63,534 nucleotides of DNA from Chloroflexota bacterium. GTDB taxonomy: Bacteria; Chloroflexota; Anaerolineae; Anaerolineales; Villigracilaceae. Where the stretch lies: positions 1 through 63,534 of the forward strand of contig QMIW01000027.1 of assembly GCA_024434165.1 (NCBI GenBank), in the 5' to 3' direction. Positions 49,772-57,863 of this stretch are shown here, piece by piece. A model generated the notes under the pieces. That model saw nothing but the letters and a program-made list of their open reading frames with translations, did not search any database and was not told the DNA's origin. The translations under genes and the position numbers were made by a program. Numbering within the stretch: position 1 is the stretch's first letter; each line of letters starts with the position of its first letter.

Positions 49772-50632
49772 TTATTCCTTCGGCAGGATGACCACCTTGC
49801 GGTAGGGTTCTTCGCCGGTGCTTTCGGTTTTCACGGCGGGGTGTCCGCGCAGTTCGATGTGCACCACCCGGCGTTCGTTCGAGGGCATCGGTTCCATCGT
49901 CACTCTGCGCCCGGTCTTGGTCACCTGTTCCGCCATGCGGCGCGCCAGCTGCCGGATCTGTTTTTCGCGGCGGGAGCGGTAGCCTTCCACGTCAATGATC
50001 ATCTGCACCCATTTTTGAGTCTGCTTGCCGACGATCAGGGATGCGATGTGCTGGAAGGCGCTCAGGGTCTCGGCGCGGCGGCCGATGAGGGCGCTGAGAT
50101 CGTCCCCGCGCACATCCACCTGGATGACGCGATGCTCGTCGGTGCTGGATTCGTCGTAATGAGCGGAAACCTGCGCCTTCATGCCCATGTGATGAATTAG
50201 TTTGGAAACCACTTCTTCCGCGGCGTTCAGGACGGGGTCATGCTCTGCAGATTCGGAGGCTTGGAATGCCGGCGGTTCAACCGGTTTTTGAACTGTTGGC
50301 TTTTGTTCGGCAGGTTTTGTCTCCGCGGGTTTCGGCTCGGCGGGCTTTTTCGCCGGGCGGGGTTTGGCTTCCTTAACTCGCGGCTTGGATTCAACTTTCT
50401 GGTCGGCGGCAGGCTTGAGGTCCGGGGGTGAGGCGGGTTTTTCCTTCACCTGCGGGTTTACGGTGAGGCGCACGCGCACCTGACGCCCGCCGAGTCCGAA
50501 TAATCCTTTCGAGCCGGAATCCAGAACCTCCACCGAGACGGCATCCGCCGTCAAGCCGAGTTGGGTCAAGCCTTGTTGAATGGCTTCTTCGACGGTCGGG
50601 GCGATGATTTCAAGCGTAGTCCGCTCGCTCAT
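49772..50632 (-). CDS. jag: Jag/KhpB RNA-binding protein
   Basis: A 286-residue protein: Jag N-terminal domain (1-58: TVEEAIQQGLTQLGL, GSKGLFGLGGRQVRV), a long Lys/Pro/Glu-rich linker (about 65-125), a KH domain (about 135-215, with G-x-x-G-like DLSALIGRRAETLSAFQHIAS) and an R3H domain (about 220-275, ARRMAEQVTKTGRRVTMEPMPSNERRVVHIEL). KhpB-type proteins bind many RNAs and influence cell shape. It follows yidC by 9 bp, the normal order in bacteria. Confidence 0.93.
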   Translation of the reverse strand: MSERTTLEIIAPTVEEAIQQGLTQLGLTADAVSVEVLDSGSKGLFGLGGRQVRVRLTVNPQVKEKPASPPDLKPAADQKVESKPRVKEAKPRPAKKPAEPKPAETKPAEQKPTVQKPVEPPAFQASESAEHDPVLNAAEEVVSKLIHHMGMKAQVSAHYDESSTDEHRVIQVDVRGDDLSALIGRRAETLSAFQHIASLIVGKQTQKWVQMIIDVEGYRSRREKQIRQLARRMAEQVTKTGRRVTMEPMPSNERRVVHIELRGHPAVKTESTGEEPYRKVVILPKE

Positions 50633-50641
50633 AGAGCCTCC

Positions 50642-51427
50642 CTATTTTTTGGCTGGGGCTTTTTTGCTGCCGCCCGGCAGGAGATTGCGCCAGTTGGCGC
50701 GCCCTGTTGCGGCGTATTGAACGATGCCCAAGATGTTGCTGGTGATGAAATAAACGGAAATGCCCGAGGCGAAATTCAACGCAAACCAGCCAAGCAGGAG
50801 CGGCATGTAAATGCTCATCATGCCGGACATGGCGGCGGTCTGGTCGTTGGGGTTGGCGGTGGCGGGCATGGTGAGTTTGGTTTGGATGTAGGTCGTCAGC
50901 GCCACGATGATGGCGAGGGTGGGCAGGGCAAAACCGAACAATGGGATGGATTCGGGTTGACCGAGGTTCATCCACAGGAATTTGCTGTTGAGGGGGATGA
51001 TGTTTTCCAGGTTTTGGAAGGGGTAGACCGTGCGCGCCAGTTTGAGCATATCCAGCGGGGTGGCAGCCATGGCGCGGATGATCGCCTGGTACAAGCCGAT
51101 GATGATGGGGAATTGAATGAGGGTCGGCAGGCAGGAGGCGAAGGGGTTGATGCCCTTTTCCCGGTAGATGCGCATTTGCTCCTGCGCCAGTTTTTCGCGG
51201 TCTTTGGCGTATTTCTTTTGAATGTCCTGCCATTCCTTGTCGTTCTGCAATTCCTGCATGGCTTGCGCGCCCTTTACCTGCGAGGCGTTGAGGGGCCAGG
51301 TGATTACTTTGATGAGGATGGTAAAGAGGATGATCGCCAGACCAAACATGTGCGGACCATGACCGAGCACGTCATAGATCCACAACAAAAGGTTGGTCAG
51401 CGGTTGGACGATAAGCAGTTCCCACAT
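50642..51427 (-). CDS. yidC: Membrane protein insertase YidC/Oxa1
   Basis: A 261-residue YidC of the short Gram-positive type, with five hydrophobic segments (4-20, 26-45, 104-122, 170-187, 206-235) and a charged cytoplasmic hairpin (residues 60-95). It inserts membrane proteins with or without the Sec channel. At the position of the conserved groove arginine in helix 1 this protein reads TILIKVITWPLN, so a lysine may take its place. Basic tail SKKAPAKK. Member of the rpmH-rnpA-yidD-(lipoprotein)-yidC-jag run. Confidence 0.93.
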   Translation of the reverse strand: MWELLIVQPLTNLLLWIYDVLGHGPHMFGLAIILFTILIKVITWPLNASQVKGAQAMQELQNDKEWQDIQKKYAKDREKLAQEQMRIYREKGINPFASCLPTLIQFPIIIGLYQAIIRAMAATPLDMLKLARTVYPFQNLENIIPLNSKFLWMNLGQPESIPLFGFALPTLAIIVALTTYIQTKLTMPATANPNDQTAAMSGMMSIYMPLLLGWFALNFASGISVYFITSNILGIVQYAATGRANWRNLLPGGSKKAPAKK

Positions 51428-51439
51428 GGGTCGGGTTCC

Positions 51440-52513
51440 TTATTTTTCGGGGGTGAACGTCCAGGCTTGTTTGCCTTCGGCGTCGTAGGCGGCAAGGGCA
51501 AATTCCGCCTGGTAGGGGGCGACGAGGATCAAATCGCCGGAGAGGACGGGGGTGGTGTAAATCTTTCCACCCGTTTCTTTATCCCACACGATTTTTCCAT
51601 CGCGGTCCAGCGCGTAGAAGGTGCCTTCTTCGGTGGCGATGTAAATCTGCTCGCCCACCACGAGCGGACGCGCCGCAATCGGTCCATCGGGCTGGACGAC
51701 GCCCCAGTTCTGGCTTCCGGTGGCGAGGTCGAGAGAGTAGACGTTGCCGCTCAAATCGGCGTAATACAGCGTTTCGCCGTCGAGAGCGGGCGTCCCCCAC
51801 ACCCAGTTGGAGGCGTTTGCCAGGACTTTGTGGTCGCCACCCGGGGTGACGAACTCAATGGTGGAGGCAAACGACCCAACATACACGCCCTCCTCACCCA
51901 CAGCGGGGCTATCGGGCAGGGCGCCGCCAAGGTCAATCGGTTCGCTCGAAGCGCCGTTCGTCGGGTCAATGATGTGGAGGTGATGGTCGAGCGAGGTAAC
52001 GTACAGAAGATCGCCGTCTGTGGCGGGTGCAGACCATAACGAACCGCCCAATTCAATGGGGTCGGCGATCTGCTTTCCATCCATACCGAGGATGTAGAGG
52101 AATCCGTCGGTGTTGGGGGCGTAGATGGTATCTCCCATCACGAGCGGGGATGCCACCCAGGCGCCTTTCGCGCCGGTGAACGGCTCCGCCCAGTTTTCCC
52201 TGCCCGTCGCCGCATCGAGGCTGACGAAGGAGTGGGCGCTGCCGACACTGCCGATAAGGAGTTGCCCATCTTCTGTGAGGGTGGGGTTGGCGTAGAACAA
52301 GACGCTGTTATCGGCTTCGGCGGGATACCGCCAGACCTCTTCACCTGTTTTGACATCCACAGCGTAGATGAACGTGCCGATGGAAAGATAGGCGCGTTCC
52401 GCATCCGCTGCGAGGCCGGGCCAGTTGTTTGCGAGAGGCTGTCCGCTGCAGGCGCCGAGGAAAAGCGCGCCGAGGACAAGCATCAAAAATAGCATCAATC
52501 GTTTTGTTTTCAA
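51440..52513 (-). CDS. PQQ-repeat (BamB-like) lipoprotein inserted in the yidC cluster
   Basis: A 357-residue lipoprotein: signal with lipobox FLGAC (C22) and a propeller of PQQ-like repeats (GTFIYAVDVKTGEEVWRYP, DGFLYILGMDGK, GNVYSLDLATGSQNW, GTFYALDRDGKIVWDKETG, AAYDAEGKQAWTF). BamB-like propellers are scaffolds; this host is probably single-membraned, so a Bam role is doubtful. TTG 52513 is chosen since AGGAG lies 10 bp before it and the lipobox then sits at a normal distance; ATG 52570, overlapping the yidD stop, would give a 19-residue longer n-region. An export-related scaffold beside yidC is plausible but unproven. Confidence 0.82.
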   Translation of the reverse strand: MKTKRLMLFLMLVLGALFLGACSGQPLANNWPGLAADAERAYLSIGTFIYAVDVKTGEEVWRYPAEADNSVLFYANPTLTEDGQLLIGSVGSAHSFVSLDAATGRENWAEPFTGAKGAWVASPLVMGDTIYAPNTDGFLYILGMDGKQIADPIELGGSLWSAPATDGDLLYVTSLDHHLHIIDPTNGASSEPIDLGGALPDSPAVGEEGVYVGSFASTIEFVTPGGDHKVLANASNWVWGTPALDGETLYYADLSGNVYSLDLATGSQNWGVVQPDGPIAARPLVVGEQIYIATEEGTFYALDRDGKIVWDKETGGKIYTTPVLSGDLILVAPYQAEFALAAYDAEGKQAWTFTPEK

Positions 52514-52566
52514 ATCGGTATCGCTCCTGAGTGAATCGAAACCGCCATTCGCATGGCGATGGGTTG

Positions 52567-52866
52567 TCATGGGACGGGGTCGTACCCGCCGGGGTTGAAG
52601 GGGTTGCAGCGCAGAACACGCCAGACCGCCATGAGGGACCCCTTGAGCGCGCCGTGTTTATAGACCGCCTGGTAGCCATAATGCGAGCAGGAGGGATAAA
52701 AACGGCAGGTGTTGGCGGGAAGACCGGGCGAGATCGCTTTTTGATAGAAGCGAATCAACGCCAGCACGAAGATGCGCGGCATGTTCTCCAGCGTGCGAGG
52801 CATGTCGCGCAGGCGCGGTTCATGGGAATAATCGTGCAGGTGAAATGGTTGTTCTTCGGGGTTCAT
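52567..52866 (-). CDS. yidD: YidD membrane protein insertion efficiency factor
   Basis: A 99-residue protein with the YidD core: [32 protein letters not shown]-type sequence (split here as [15 protein letters not shown] and [14 protein letters not shown]), then [28 protein letters not shown]. Three conserved cysteines are present. An amphipathic helix holds it at the membrane, where it helps YidC. The N-terminal 30 residues are longer than usual; internal ATGs before PRIFVLAL could be the true start. Overlaps the rnpA stop by 4 bp. Confidence 0.93.
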   Translation of the reverse strand: MNPEEQPFHLHDYSHEPRLRDMPRTLENMPRIFVLALIRFYQKAISPGLPANTCRFYPSCSHYGYQAVYKHGALKGSLMAVWRVLRCNPFNPGGYDPVP

Positions 52867-53246
52867 CCGGGGGACTCGTCCACGGCGGGGAGGAGATTGG
52901 CGCGTTTGAGCAGGTTGGTCAACGCGGAGCGGGTATCTGTCAGCGTGGCGCCTGCAAGCGCGGGTCGGGCGATCAGAATCAGGTCCCAGCCGGAGGTGTT
53001 ATCCTGAGCCAGCCGCAGAGTCATGGAGGGAATCAACGGGCGGATGGCTTCGCGTAAAAGCCGCTTCGCCCGGTTTCGATGCACCGCCGTGCCTGAGGTC
53101 TTTCCCGCCGCAACCCCGATACGAATCTGTTTGTGTGATTCGCTGGCTTGCGCCACTAACACAACAAGCGGATGGGCATAGGACTTGCCTGTTCGCCGCA
53201 CCCGCTTGAAGTCTTCGGATCGGGACAGTCGAAATCGTCTCTGCAC
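52863..53246 (-). CDS. rnpA: Ribonuclease P protein component
   Basis: A 127-residue RnpA with [19 protein letters not shown] at the N-terminus and the RNR motif [20 protein letters not shown]. It binds the RNA subunit and helps cleave tRNA 5' leaders. It lies 40 bp after rpmH across a perfect hairpin and is coupled to yidD. Confidence 0.95.
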   Translation of the reverse strand: MQRRFRLSRSEDFKRVRRTGKSYAHPLVVLVAQASESHKQIRIGVAAGKTSGTAVHRNRAKRLLREAIRPLIPSMTLRLAQDNTSGWDLILIARPALAGATLTDTRSALTNLLKRANLLPAVDESPG

Positions 53247-53257
53247 CCGCGCCTCTT

Positions 53258-53290
53258 GTAAATCTCCGCGCCCAAACGCCGGAGATTTAC
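53258..53290. promoter_or_regulatory. rpmH-rnpA intercistronic hairpin
   Basis: GTAAATCTCCG and CGGAGATTTAC form a perfect 11-bp stem with an 11-nt loop. One arm includes the rpmH stop codon. No T tract: likely an attenuator or stability element keeping L34 above RnpA. Confidence 0.65.
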
Positions 53291-53457
53291 CAACGAGTCC
53301 GCTTGACGTGTTCGTTGGATTTAACGGTCAGTTTGTGGCGGCCCTTCAGGCGGCGGCGCTTGAGCACGGCGCGCCCGTCAGCCGTTGCCATGCGCGAGCG
53401 GAAGCCGTGCACACGCACGCGGCGGCGGATCTTGGGTTGATAAGTTCGCTTCGTCAT
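53287..53457 (-). CDS. rpmH: Ribosomal protein L34
   Basis: A 56-residue L34: [40 protein letters not shown], then a C-terminal [16 protein letters not shown] tail about 10 residues longer than in most bacteria. The R-x-H-G-F-x-x-R-M-x-T-x-x-G-R signature is complete. GGAAGAA precedes the ATG with a leader of about 75 nt. It opens the rpmH-rnpA-yidD-yidC-jag run that marks origin regions; dnaA, usually divergent from rpmH, is absent and an adenosine deaminase gene lies there instead. Confidence 0.95.
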   Translation of the reverse strand: MTKRTYQPKIRRRVRVHGFRSRMATADGRAVLKRRRLKGRHKLTVKSNEHVKRTRW

Positions 53458-53539
53458 ACTACGTTCTTCCTTTTATTCCTTCGAAAGTTGGTTACACAAT
53501 CCCCAAAGGGACAGGTTTGCTGGGTAAGACTGGCGCATT

Positions 53540-53569
53540 ATTTTACCCTAAGGGTTGCGAATCGGTCAA
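53540..53569 (-). promoter_or_regulatory. Promoter of the rpmH operon
   Basis: On the minus strand TTGACC (53569-53564), 18-bp spacer, TAAAAT (53545-53540); transcription from about 53533, leader about 75 nt. Confidence 0.65.
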
Positions 53570-53648
53570 TTTGATTTTTCGGCTCTCCCGTAACGAATGG
53601 AAAACGTCTCACCACAAAGGGCGCCAATTCCGGCAAAGCCTGCGGGGT

Positions 53649-54662
53649 CTATTGGAAATACTTCTCCCATATCGGCTTGGTCTTCGCCGGGTCAATGAAC
53701 GAAGACTCAAAAGCAAATCGGTTGCAGGTCTGGATATCCTCCATGCTCATGCCGAGGATTTCGTGCGCGATACGGTATTCGTTGTTGACGTTCGTTTCCA
53801 GTACTTCGGGATCGTCTGAGTTGATAGTGACCCGCACGCCGAGGTCGAACAACCTCTTGAGCGGATGCGCCTCGATCGTCGGGACGGAGTTGGTCAGGTA
53901 ATTCGACCAGGGATTCACTTCGAGCGTGATCCTCTTTTCGATCAGCATTTCTACCGCCTTCATATCCTCGATGCTGTGAATGCCATGACCGATGCGATCC
54001 GGTTTGAAGTTTTTGATGGTCTCGATGACGTACGAAGCCGGCGTATCCTCCCCCGTGTGGATGGTCACTTTCAAGCCTGCGTCCCTGGCTTTCAAAATCG
54101 GTTTTACAAAATCCGCGGCGGGATACAGCAGTTCCCCGTCGGCAAGGTCCACCGCCTGGATATGCTTGCGGTGACGAATCGCCCAGTCCACGGTGCGGAC
54201 GCACGACTCCGCGCCCATGCCGCGCGAGGTGATGGCGATGATGCCGATCGCCATGTCGAATTCCCTTTCGGCGCGTTCCTGCGCGCGGAGCAATCCTTCA
54301 AGGCAGGCGTCCCAATTCAAATTGTGTCCATGGAACGCCCAATCGGGCGAGAAGCGCACTTCAAAAAGTTTGATGTTCTGCTTCGCGCAATCCTCGAACA
54401 GTTCCCAGGCGATGCGTTCGAAGACGGCTGGCGAGGTGATACTGCGCTGGAAGATGTCGAACGCCTCCAGCACGGCTTGCAGGTCGCGCATCTGGTCGAG
54501 GACTTTGACGTGCCTGTCCAGTTCGGCAACTTCGTAAGAAGGCAGGGAAATGTTGTATTCGCGCGCCACGTCAATGATGGTTTGCGTACGGATCGCGCCT
54601 TCGAGGTGGCAGTGGATTTCGGTTTTGGGGATGTCGTTGTATTTGGGGTCGAAGTTTTTCAT
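53649..54662 (-). CDS. add: Adenosine deaminase
   Basis: A 337-residue metal-dependent deaminase converting adenosine to inosine. Signatures: PKTEIHCHLEGAIR (metal H-x-H and substrate site), VTIHTGED (metal His and catalytic Glu nearby), RIGHGIHSIED, VNPWSNYLTNSV (ADA N-P-x-S-N motif) and VTINSDDPEVL (metal Asp). All catalytic residues are present. Purine salvage in the cytoplasm. It follows a word-repeat spacer after the M20 hydrolase gene and may share its transcript. Confidence 0.93.
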   Translation of the reverse strand: MKNFDPKYNDIPKTEIHCHLEGAIRTQTIIDVAREYNISLPSYEVAELDRHVKVLDQMRDLQAVLEAFDIFQRSITSPAVFERIAWELFEDCAKQNIKLFEVRFSPDWAFHGHNLNWDACLEGLLRAQERAEREFDMAIGIIAITSRGMGAESCVRTVDWAIRHRKHIQAVDLADGELLYPAADFVKPILKARDAGLKVTIHTGEDTPASYVIETIKNFKPDRIGHGIHSIEDMKAVEMLIEKRITLEVNPWSNYLTNSVPTIEAHPLKRLFDLGVRVTINSDDPEVLETNVNNEYRIAHEILGMSMEDIQTCNRFAFESSFIDPAKTKPIWEKYFQ

Positions 54663-54669
54663 AAGCCTA

Positions 54670-54733
54670 ATGGACGATGGACGATGGACGATGGACCGCG
54701 GACGATGGTCAATGGTCTATCGTCCGTGGTCTG
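54670..54733. repeat. Word repeat (GGACGAT type) with inverted half
   Basis: Three tandem GGACGAT words then GACCGCGGACGAT and the near-complement ATCGTCCGTGGTC, so the spacer folds into a hairpin. Same words as beside MITE family 2. Confidence 0.65.
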
Positions 54734-54739
54734 CCTATT

Positions 54740-55987
54740 TTACCCGCTCCCCAACCGCAGAGCCGCCTGCAGCAGCACATTTGCCCCATTGACGCAGTCC
54801 TCCCATTTCGTGAATTCGCGCGGCGAGTGACTCGCTCCGTCCACCGACGGGACGAAGATCATCCCCACCGGACACAAATCCGCCAGCGATTGTCCGTCGT
54901 GTCCCGCACCCGAAGGCAGGGGCATGTGCGTCAAACCCAAGTCGTCGCACGAGGCGGCGAACGCGCTCCGCACCGTTTCGCTCATCAAACTGGGCGAGTG
55001 TTTGCCGAGAAATTCCTTCCGCAATTCCAAACCAAAGCGCGCGGCTTCCGCTTCTGCCAATTCCAACAGCGCTTTGTCCAAACGCTTGAACTCCGCTTCA
55101 TCGGGCGAGCGGAATTCAAGCGCTGCATCCACCTGTGCAGGGACGATGTTGAATGCGCCCGGCGCAAACTCCATTTTGCCCACGTTCACCACGCAGTTCG
55201 GGAAATCCCGCATCACCAACCCGCGCGCCGCCAGTGTGAACGCGCTCGCGCCGAGCGACGCATCCCGCCGGTCATCCATCGTGGTTGAACCCGCATGGTC
55301 GGCTTTGCCGATGAACGACAGCCGGTACGAAGCGATACCGACAATTGCGGTCACGATGCCGATGTTCACGCCCGCGCGCTCCAGCCGTTTGCCCTGCTCG
55401 ATGTGCAGTTCCAAATATCCCGCCAGTGAATTCTTCGGCCGCGCCGCACTCAGCATGCTTTCGTCGGAAAGCCCCGCCCGCTTCATGCCCTCGACAAGAT
55501 TCTCCCTTCCGCCGCGTGGAGATTCCAAATCTTTTTGACGGAGATGACCTGCCAGCGCCGCGCTGCCGAGCAGACCGACGAGCGTGCCTTCTTCATCGGT
55601 GAAGTCCATCGCCTCCAAATGGACGTTCAGGCTGATTCTGTTTTCTCGAACCGTTTTCAACACTTCGAGCGCAGCCACCACGCCCAGCGCGCCGTCGAAG
55701 CGTCCGCCATTTGGAACAGAATCGAGATGCGAGCCGAGGATCAGCGTGGGAGCGGACGAATCGCTGCATGGCAAGAAAGCGGAATGATTCCCCGCGCCGT
55801 CTGTGCGAAATTCCAAGCCCGATCTTTCGATCTCCTCGCGGAACCATCGGCGCGCGGCGAGATGCGCCTCGCTGAACGCGGGACGGTTCACGCCGCCGCC
55901 CGCCGTCGCACCGATGGCGGCTAACCGGGTAAACGAATCAAGCAAACGGTCCGGGTTGATGCGAGGGAATGAAAAGGCTTGGGTCAT
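54740..55987 (-). CDS. M20-family amidase (N-carbamoyl amino acid/allantoate hydrolase type)
   Basis: A 415-residue dizinc hydrolase. SHLDSVPNGGRFDGALGVVA supplies the first metal residues, FTDEEGTLVGLLGSAALAG the catalytic Glu pair, LELHIEQGKRLE the third ligand, GKADHAGSTTMDDRRDA the dimerisation-domain motif and PSGAGHDGQSLA the last His. Length and motifs match the AmaB/allantoate amidohydrolase group, which releases ammonia and CO2 from carbamoyl or ureido compounds. With adenosine deaminase downstream, a purine/pyrimidine degradation role is reasonable inference. Confidence 0.88.
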   Translation of the reverse strand: MTQAFSFPRINPDRLLDSFTRLAAIGATAGGGVNRPAFSEAHLAARRWFREEIERSGLEFRTDGAGNHSAFLPCSDSSAPTLILGSHLDSVPNGGRFDGALGVVAALEVLKTVRENRISLNVHLEAMDFTDEEGTLVGLLGSAALAGHLRQKDLESPRGGRENLVEGMKRAGLSDESMLSAARPKNSLAGYLELHIEQGKRLERAGVNIGIVTAIVGIASYRLSFIGKADHAGSTTMDDRRDASLGASAFTLAARGLVMRDFPNCVVNVGKMEFAPGAFNIVPAQVDAALEFRSPDEAEFKRLDKALLELAEAEAARFGLELRKEFLGKHSPSLMSETVRSAFAASCDDLGLTHMPLPSGAGHDGQSLADLCPVGMIFVPSVDGASHSPREFTKWEDCVNGANVLLQAALRLGSG

Positions 55988-56006
55988 GAGTCAAAAATCT
56001 CCTATC

Positions 56007-56151
56007 TCCCAATCATAATCAATAACGTATAAGTGCTCCCGCCGCAGTCCTCGGCGGCGGGGACGCCGCCTGGAGCAAGGTAAAAAAGTGACTTTTACAA
56101 GAAGTCCAATCTATTTCGACCGACTACTTAAATCCCAATCATAATCAATAA
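56007..56151. mobile_element. MITE family 1, copy C, between 20-bp direct repeats
   Basis: The right end CGACCGACTACTTA (56116-56129) and core GGGGACGCCGCCTGGAGCA match the other copies; the left terminal repeat is lost (TATAAGTGCTCCCG). TCCCAATCATAATCAATAAC occurs on both sides (56007-56026 and 56132-56151), a 20-bp direct repeat. This and the inverted repeat below fill the 55988-56326 spacer; no gene is present. Confidence 0.75.
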
Positions 56152-56180
56152 CTCGCCTTGGGTAAAACCTCTTCACAGAA

Positions 56181-56245
56181 CCGCAGGGGCGACCCGCCCA
56201 TTGAGAGCAAAACGCCTTATCCATTCTGACGGGCCGCCCCTGCGG
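56181..56245. repeat. REP-like inverted repeat
   Basis: CCGCAGGGGCGACCCGCCC (56181-56199) and GGGCCGCCCCTGCGG (56231-56245) are inverted, separated by about 31 bp; resembles extragenic palindromes rather than a terminator. Confidence 0.6.
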
Positions 56246-56258
56246 AGTAAGATGGCTC

Positions 56259-56290
56259 AAAAAAACAGGAGCCGAAGGGTTCGGCTCCTG
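56259..56290 (-). terminator. Rho-independent terminator of hsp20
   Basis: On the minus strand CAGGAGCCGAA pairs with TTCGGCTCCTG (3-nt loop) and is followed by seven T residues. Confidence 0.93.
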
Positions 56291-56326
56291 GAAGCGGGGG
56301 GCGACATAAACGTCGCAGTACAAAGG

Positions 56327-56770
56327 TTATTTGGATTTGATGGTGATGCTCTTGGGTTTGACCTCTTCCGCCTTGGGCAGCGTGATGGTCAGGACGCCGT
56401 TCTCGAACTCCGCCTTGGCTTTGTCCGCAACGACATCGGTGGGCAGGATGACGGAGCGTTCAAAGGCGCCCCAGCGCTGTTCGCGCAGGTGGTAGGTCTT
56501 CTCCTTCGACTCGCTCTCCTGCCGGGTCTCGCCCTTGATGGTAAGCACCTCACCCGTGACGCTGATCTGCACTTCATCCGCCTTGATGCCGGGAAGGGCG
56601 GCTTTCACCACAACCTCGTTGTCGGTCTGGTACATATCCACTGCCGGGACAGACCAATTGGCGTTGGCGAGGTTGAACGGGCGGGTGAACGCCTCGTCGA
56701 AGAGGCGATCCATGGCCTCACGCAGGGTCATCATTTCACGAGCGGGTTCCCAACGAATGATACTGGACAT
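56327..56770 (-). CDS. Hsp20/alpha-crystallin small heat-shock protein
   Basis: A 147-residue small chaperone. The alpha-crystallin domain (about 40-135) begins VPAVDMYQTDNEVVVKAALPGIKADEVQIS, and ends with GVLTITLPKAEEVKPKSI, with the A-x-x-x-N-G-V-L/L-x-I-x-L-P signature and an I-x-I tail (ITIK). It holds unfolding proteins. A strong AAAGGAGG ribosome-binding site precedes the ATG. Monocistronic between two terminators; no CIRCE element is seen upstream. Confidence 0.95.
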   Translation of the reverse strand: MSSIIRWEPAREMMTLREAMDRLFDEAFTRPFNLANANWSVPAVDMYQTDNEVVVKAALPGIKADEVQISVTGEVLTIKGETRQESESKEKTYHLREQRWGAFERSVILPTDVVADKAKAEFENGVLTITLPKAEEVKPKSITIKSK

Positions 56771-56809
56771 AGGTACCTCCTTTCGGGTTTTGGGTTACGC
56801 CCTTAATTT

Positions 56810-56842
56810 AAAACGCCTGCGTTAGAAAAACGCAAGCGTTTT
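56810..56842 (-). terminator. Terminator of the kinase/phosphatase operon
   Basis: AAAACGCTTGCGTT and AACGCAGGCGTTTT (minus strand) form a long stem with one mismatch, then TTTTAAATT. It lies between the response regulator and hsp20. Confidence 0.8.
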
Positions 56843-56878
56843 GTATTCGTTTTGTTAGAGGAACGGGTGCGTCGCACT

Positions 56879-57595
56879 CTATTCCTTGTTCCGCTTGAAA
56901 TCCACAAAGCGGTAGCCCACGCCGCGTTCGGTGAGGATGTACTGCGGGTTGGCGGGGTCCTTCTCCAGTTTCTGGCGCAGGTAGTTGATGTACAGGCGGA
57001 CGTAATGCGGCTCGTCGCGGTATTCGTATCCCCACACCTTTTGCAGCAGCTGGTCGTGCGAAACCACCCAGCCCGCGTTCTGCACGAGGTGATAGAGCAG
57101 GCGGTATTCGGTCGGGCGCAGTTTGACCAGTTTGCCCTCCAGCCAGATCTCGCGGCGCTCGAAGTCAATTTTGAGGCGTTTGTCAATTTCGATCAACCCG
57201 TGCATGGAGCCGCTGGCGCCTTCGGTGCGGCGCAGAACGGCTTTGATGCGGCTGACCAGTTCGCGCGGACTGAACGGCTTGGTGATGTAATCGTCCGCGC
57301 CGTGCTCCAGGCCGCGCACGCGGTCGTCCTCCTCGCCCTTGGCGGTGAGCATGATGACCGGCACATTGCTGAAATCGCGGATGGTTTCGAGCACGTCGAA
57401 ACCGTCAATATCGGGCATCATCACATCCAGCAGGATGAGGTCGGGGGTGAAATCGCGAATCTTTTGGATTGCCTGTTTGCCGTTGAACGCCTCTCCCACC
57501 TGGAACCCGTCGTGCTCCAGGTTCATGCGGATGAAGCGCACCATGCGTTCTTCGTCATCCACCACAAGGATGCGGCGTCTTTCCATGTCTGCCAT
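56879..57595 (-). CDS. OmpR/PhoB-family response regulator
   Basis: A 238-residue regulator: receiver (8-124: [51 protein letters not shown]) and winged-helix domain (about 142-232: [26 protein letters not shown], then LRQKLEKDP and ERGVGYRF). No histidine kinase is next to it. It is the last gene of the Ser/Thr kinase operon, 1 bp after a small gene, so it may be a target of that kinase, as with other OmpR-type regulators phosphorylated by STPKs. Confidence 0.94.
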   Translation of the reverse strand: MADMERRRILVVDDEERMVRFIRMNLEHDGFQVGEAFNGKQAIQKIRDFTPDLILLDVMMPDIDGFDVLETIRDFSNVPVIMLTAKGEEDDRVRGLEHGADDYITKPFSPRELVSRIKAVLRRTEGASGSMHGLIEIDKRLKIDFERREIWLEGKLVKLRPTEYRLLYHLVQNAGWVVSHDQLLQKVWGYEYRDEPHYVRLYINYLRQKLEKDPANPQYILTERGVGYRFVDFKRNKE

Positions 57596-57596
57596 G

Positions 57597-57839
57597 TCAT
57601 TCCCTCACAAAGCCGATGATCTTTTCCTCTTCGGCGTCGCCCAGGACCTCGATGAAACTCAACTTCGAGAGGGGCCAGATCACCTTGACCGTGCCGTGAT
57701 CAATGTAGTGCAGGTCCTTGCCGTCCTTCTGGCGCGGGTTGACGACGACGATGATATTGTCGGTGGGTTTGGGCAGTTCCTCCACTTCGCCCATCACCGA
57801 CATTTCGTTTGGGATGTGTAAAACGACCGTATGTGCCAT
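57597..57839 (-). CDS. Small conserved-type protein in the kinase operon
   Basis: An 80-residue beta-rich soluble protein ([25 protein letters not shown]..., [19 protein letters not shown]). It has no cysteine or membrane segment. The general look (short strands, central V-I-W-P motif) recalls the 99-residue protein between cpaE and cpaF, but homology is uncertain. One base separates it from the response regulator. Function unknown. Confidence 0.65.
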   Translation of the reverse strand: MAHTVVLHIPNEMSVMGEVEELPKPTDNIIVVVNPRQKDGKDLHYIDHGTVKVIWPLSKLSFIEVLGDAEEEKIIGFVRE

Positions 57840-57863
57840 GGCTGTGAGCCTTTCCTGCTGTTT

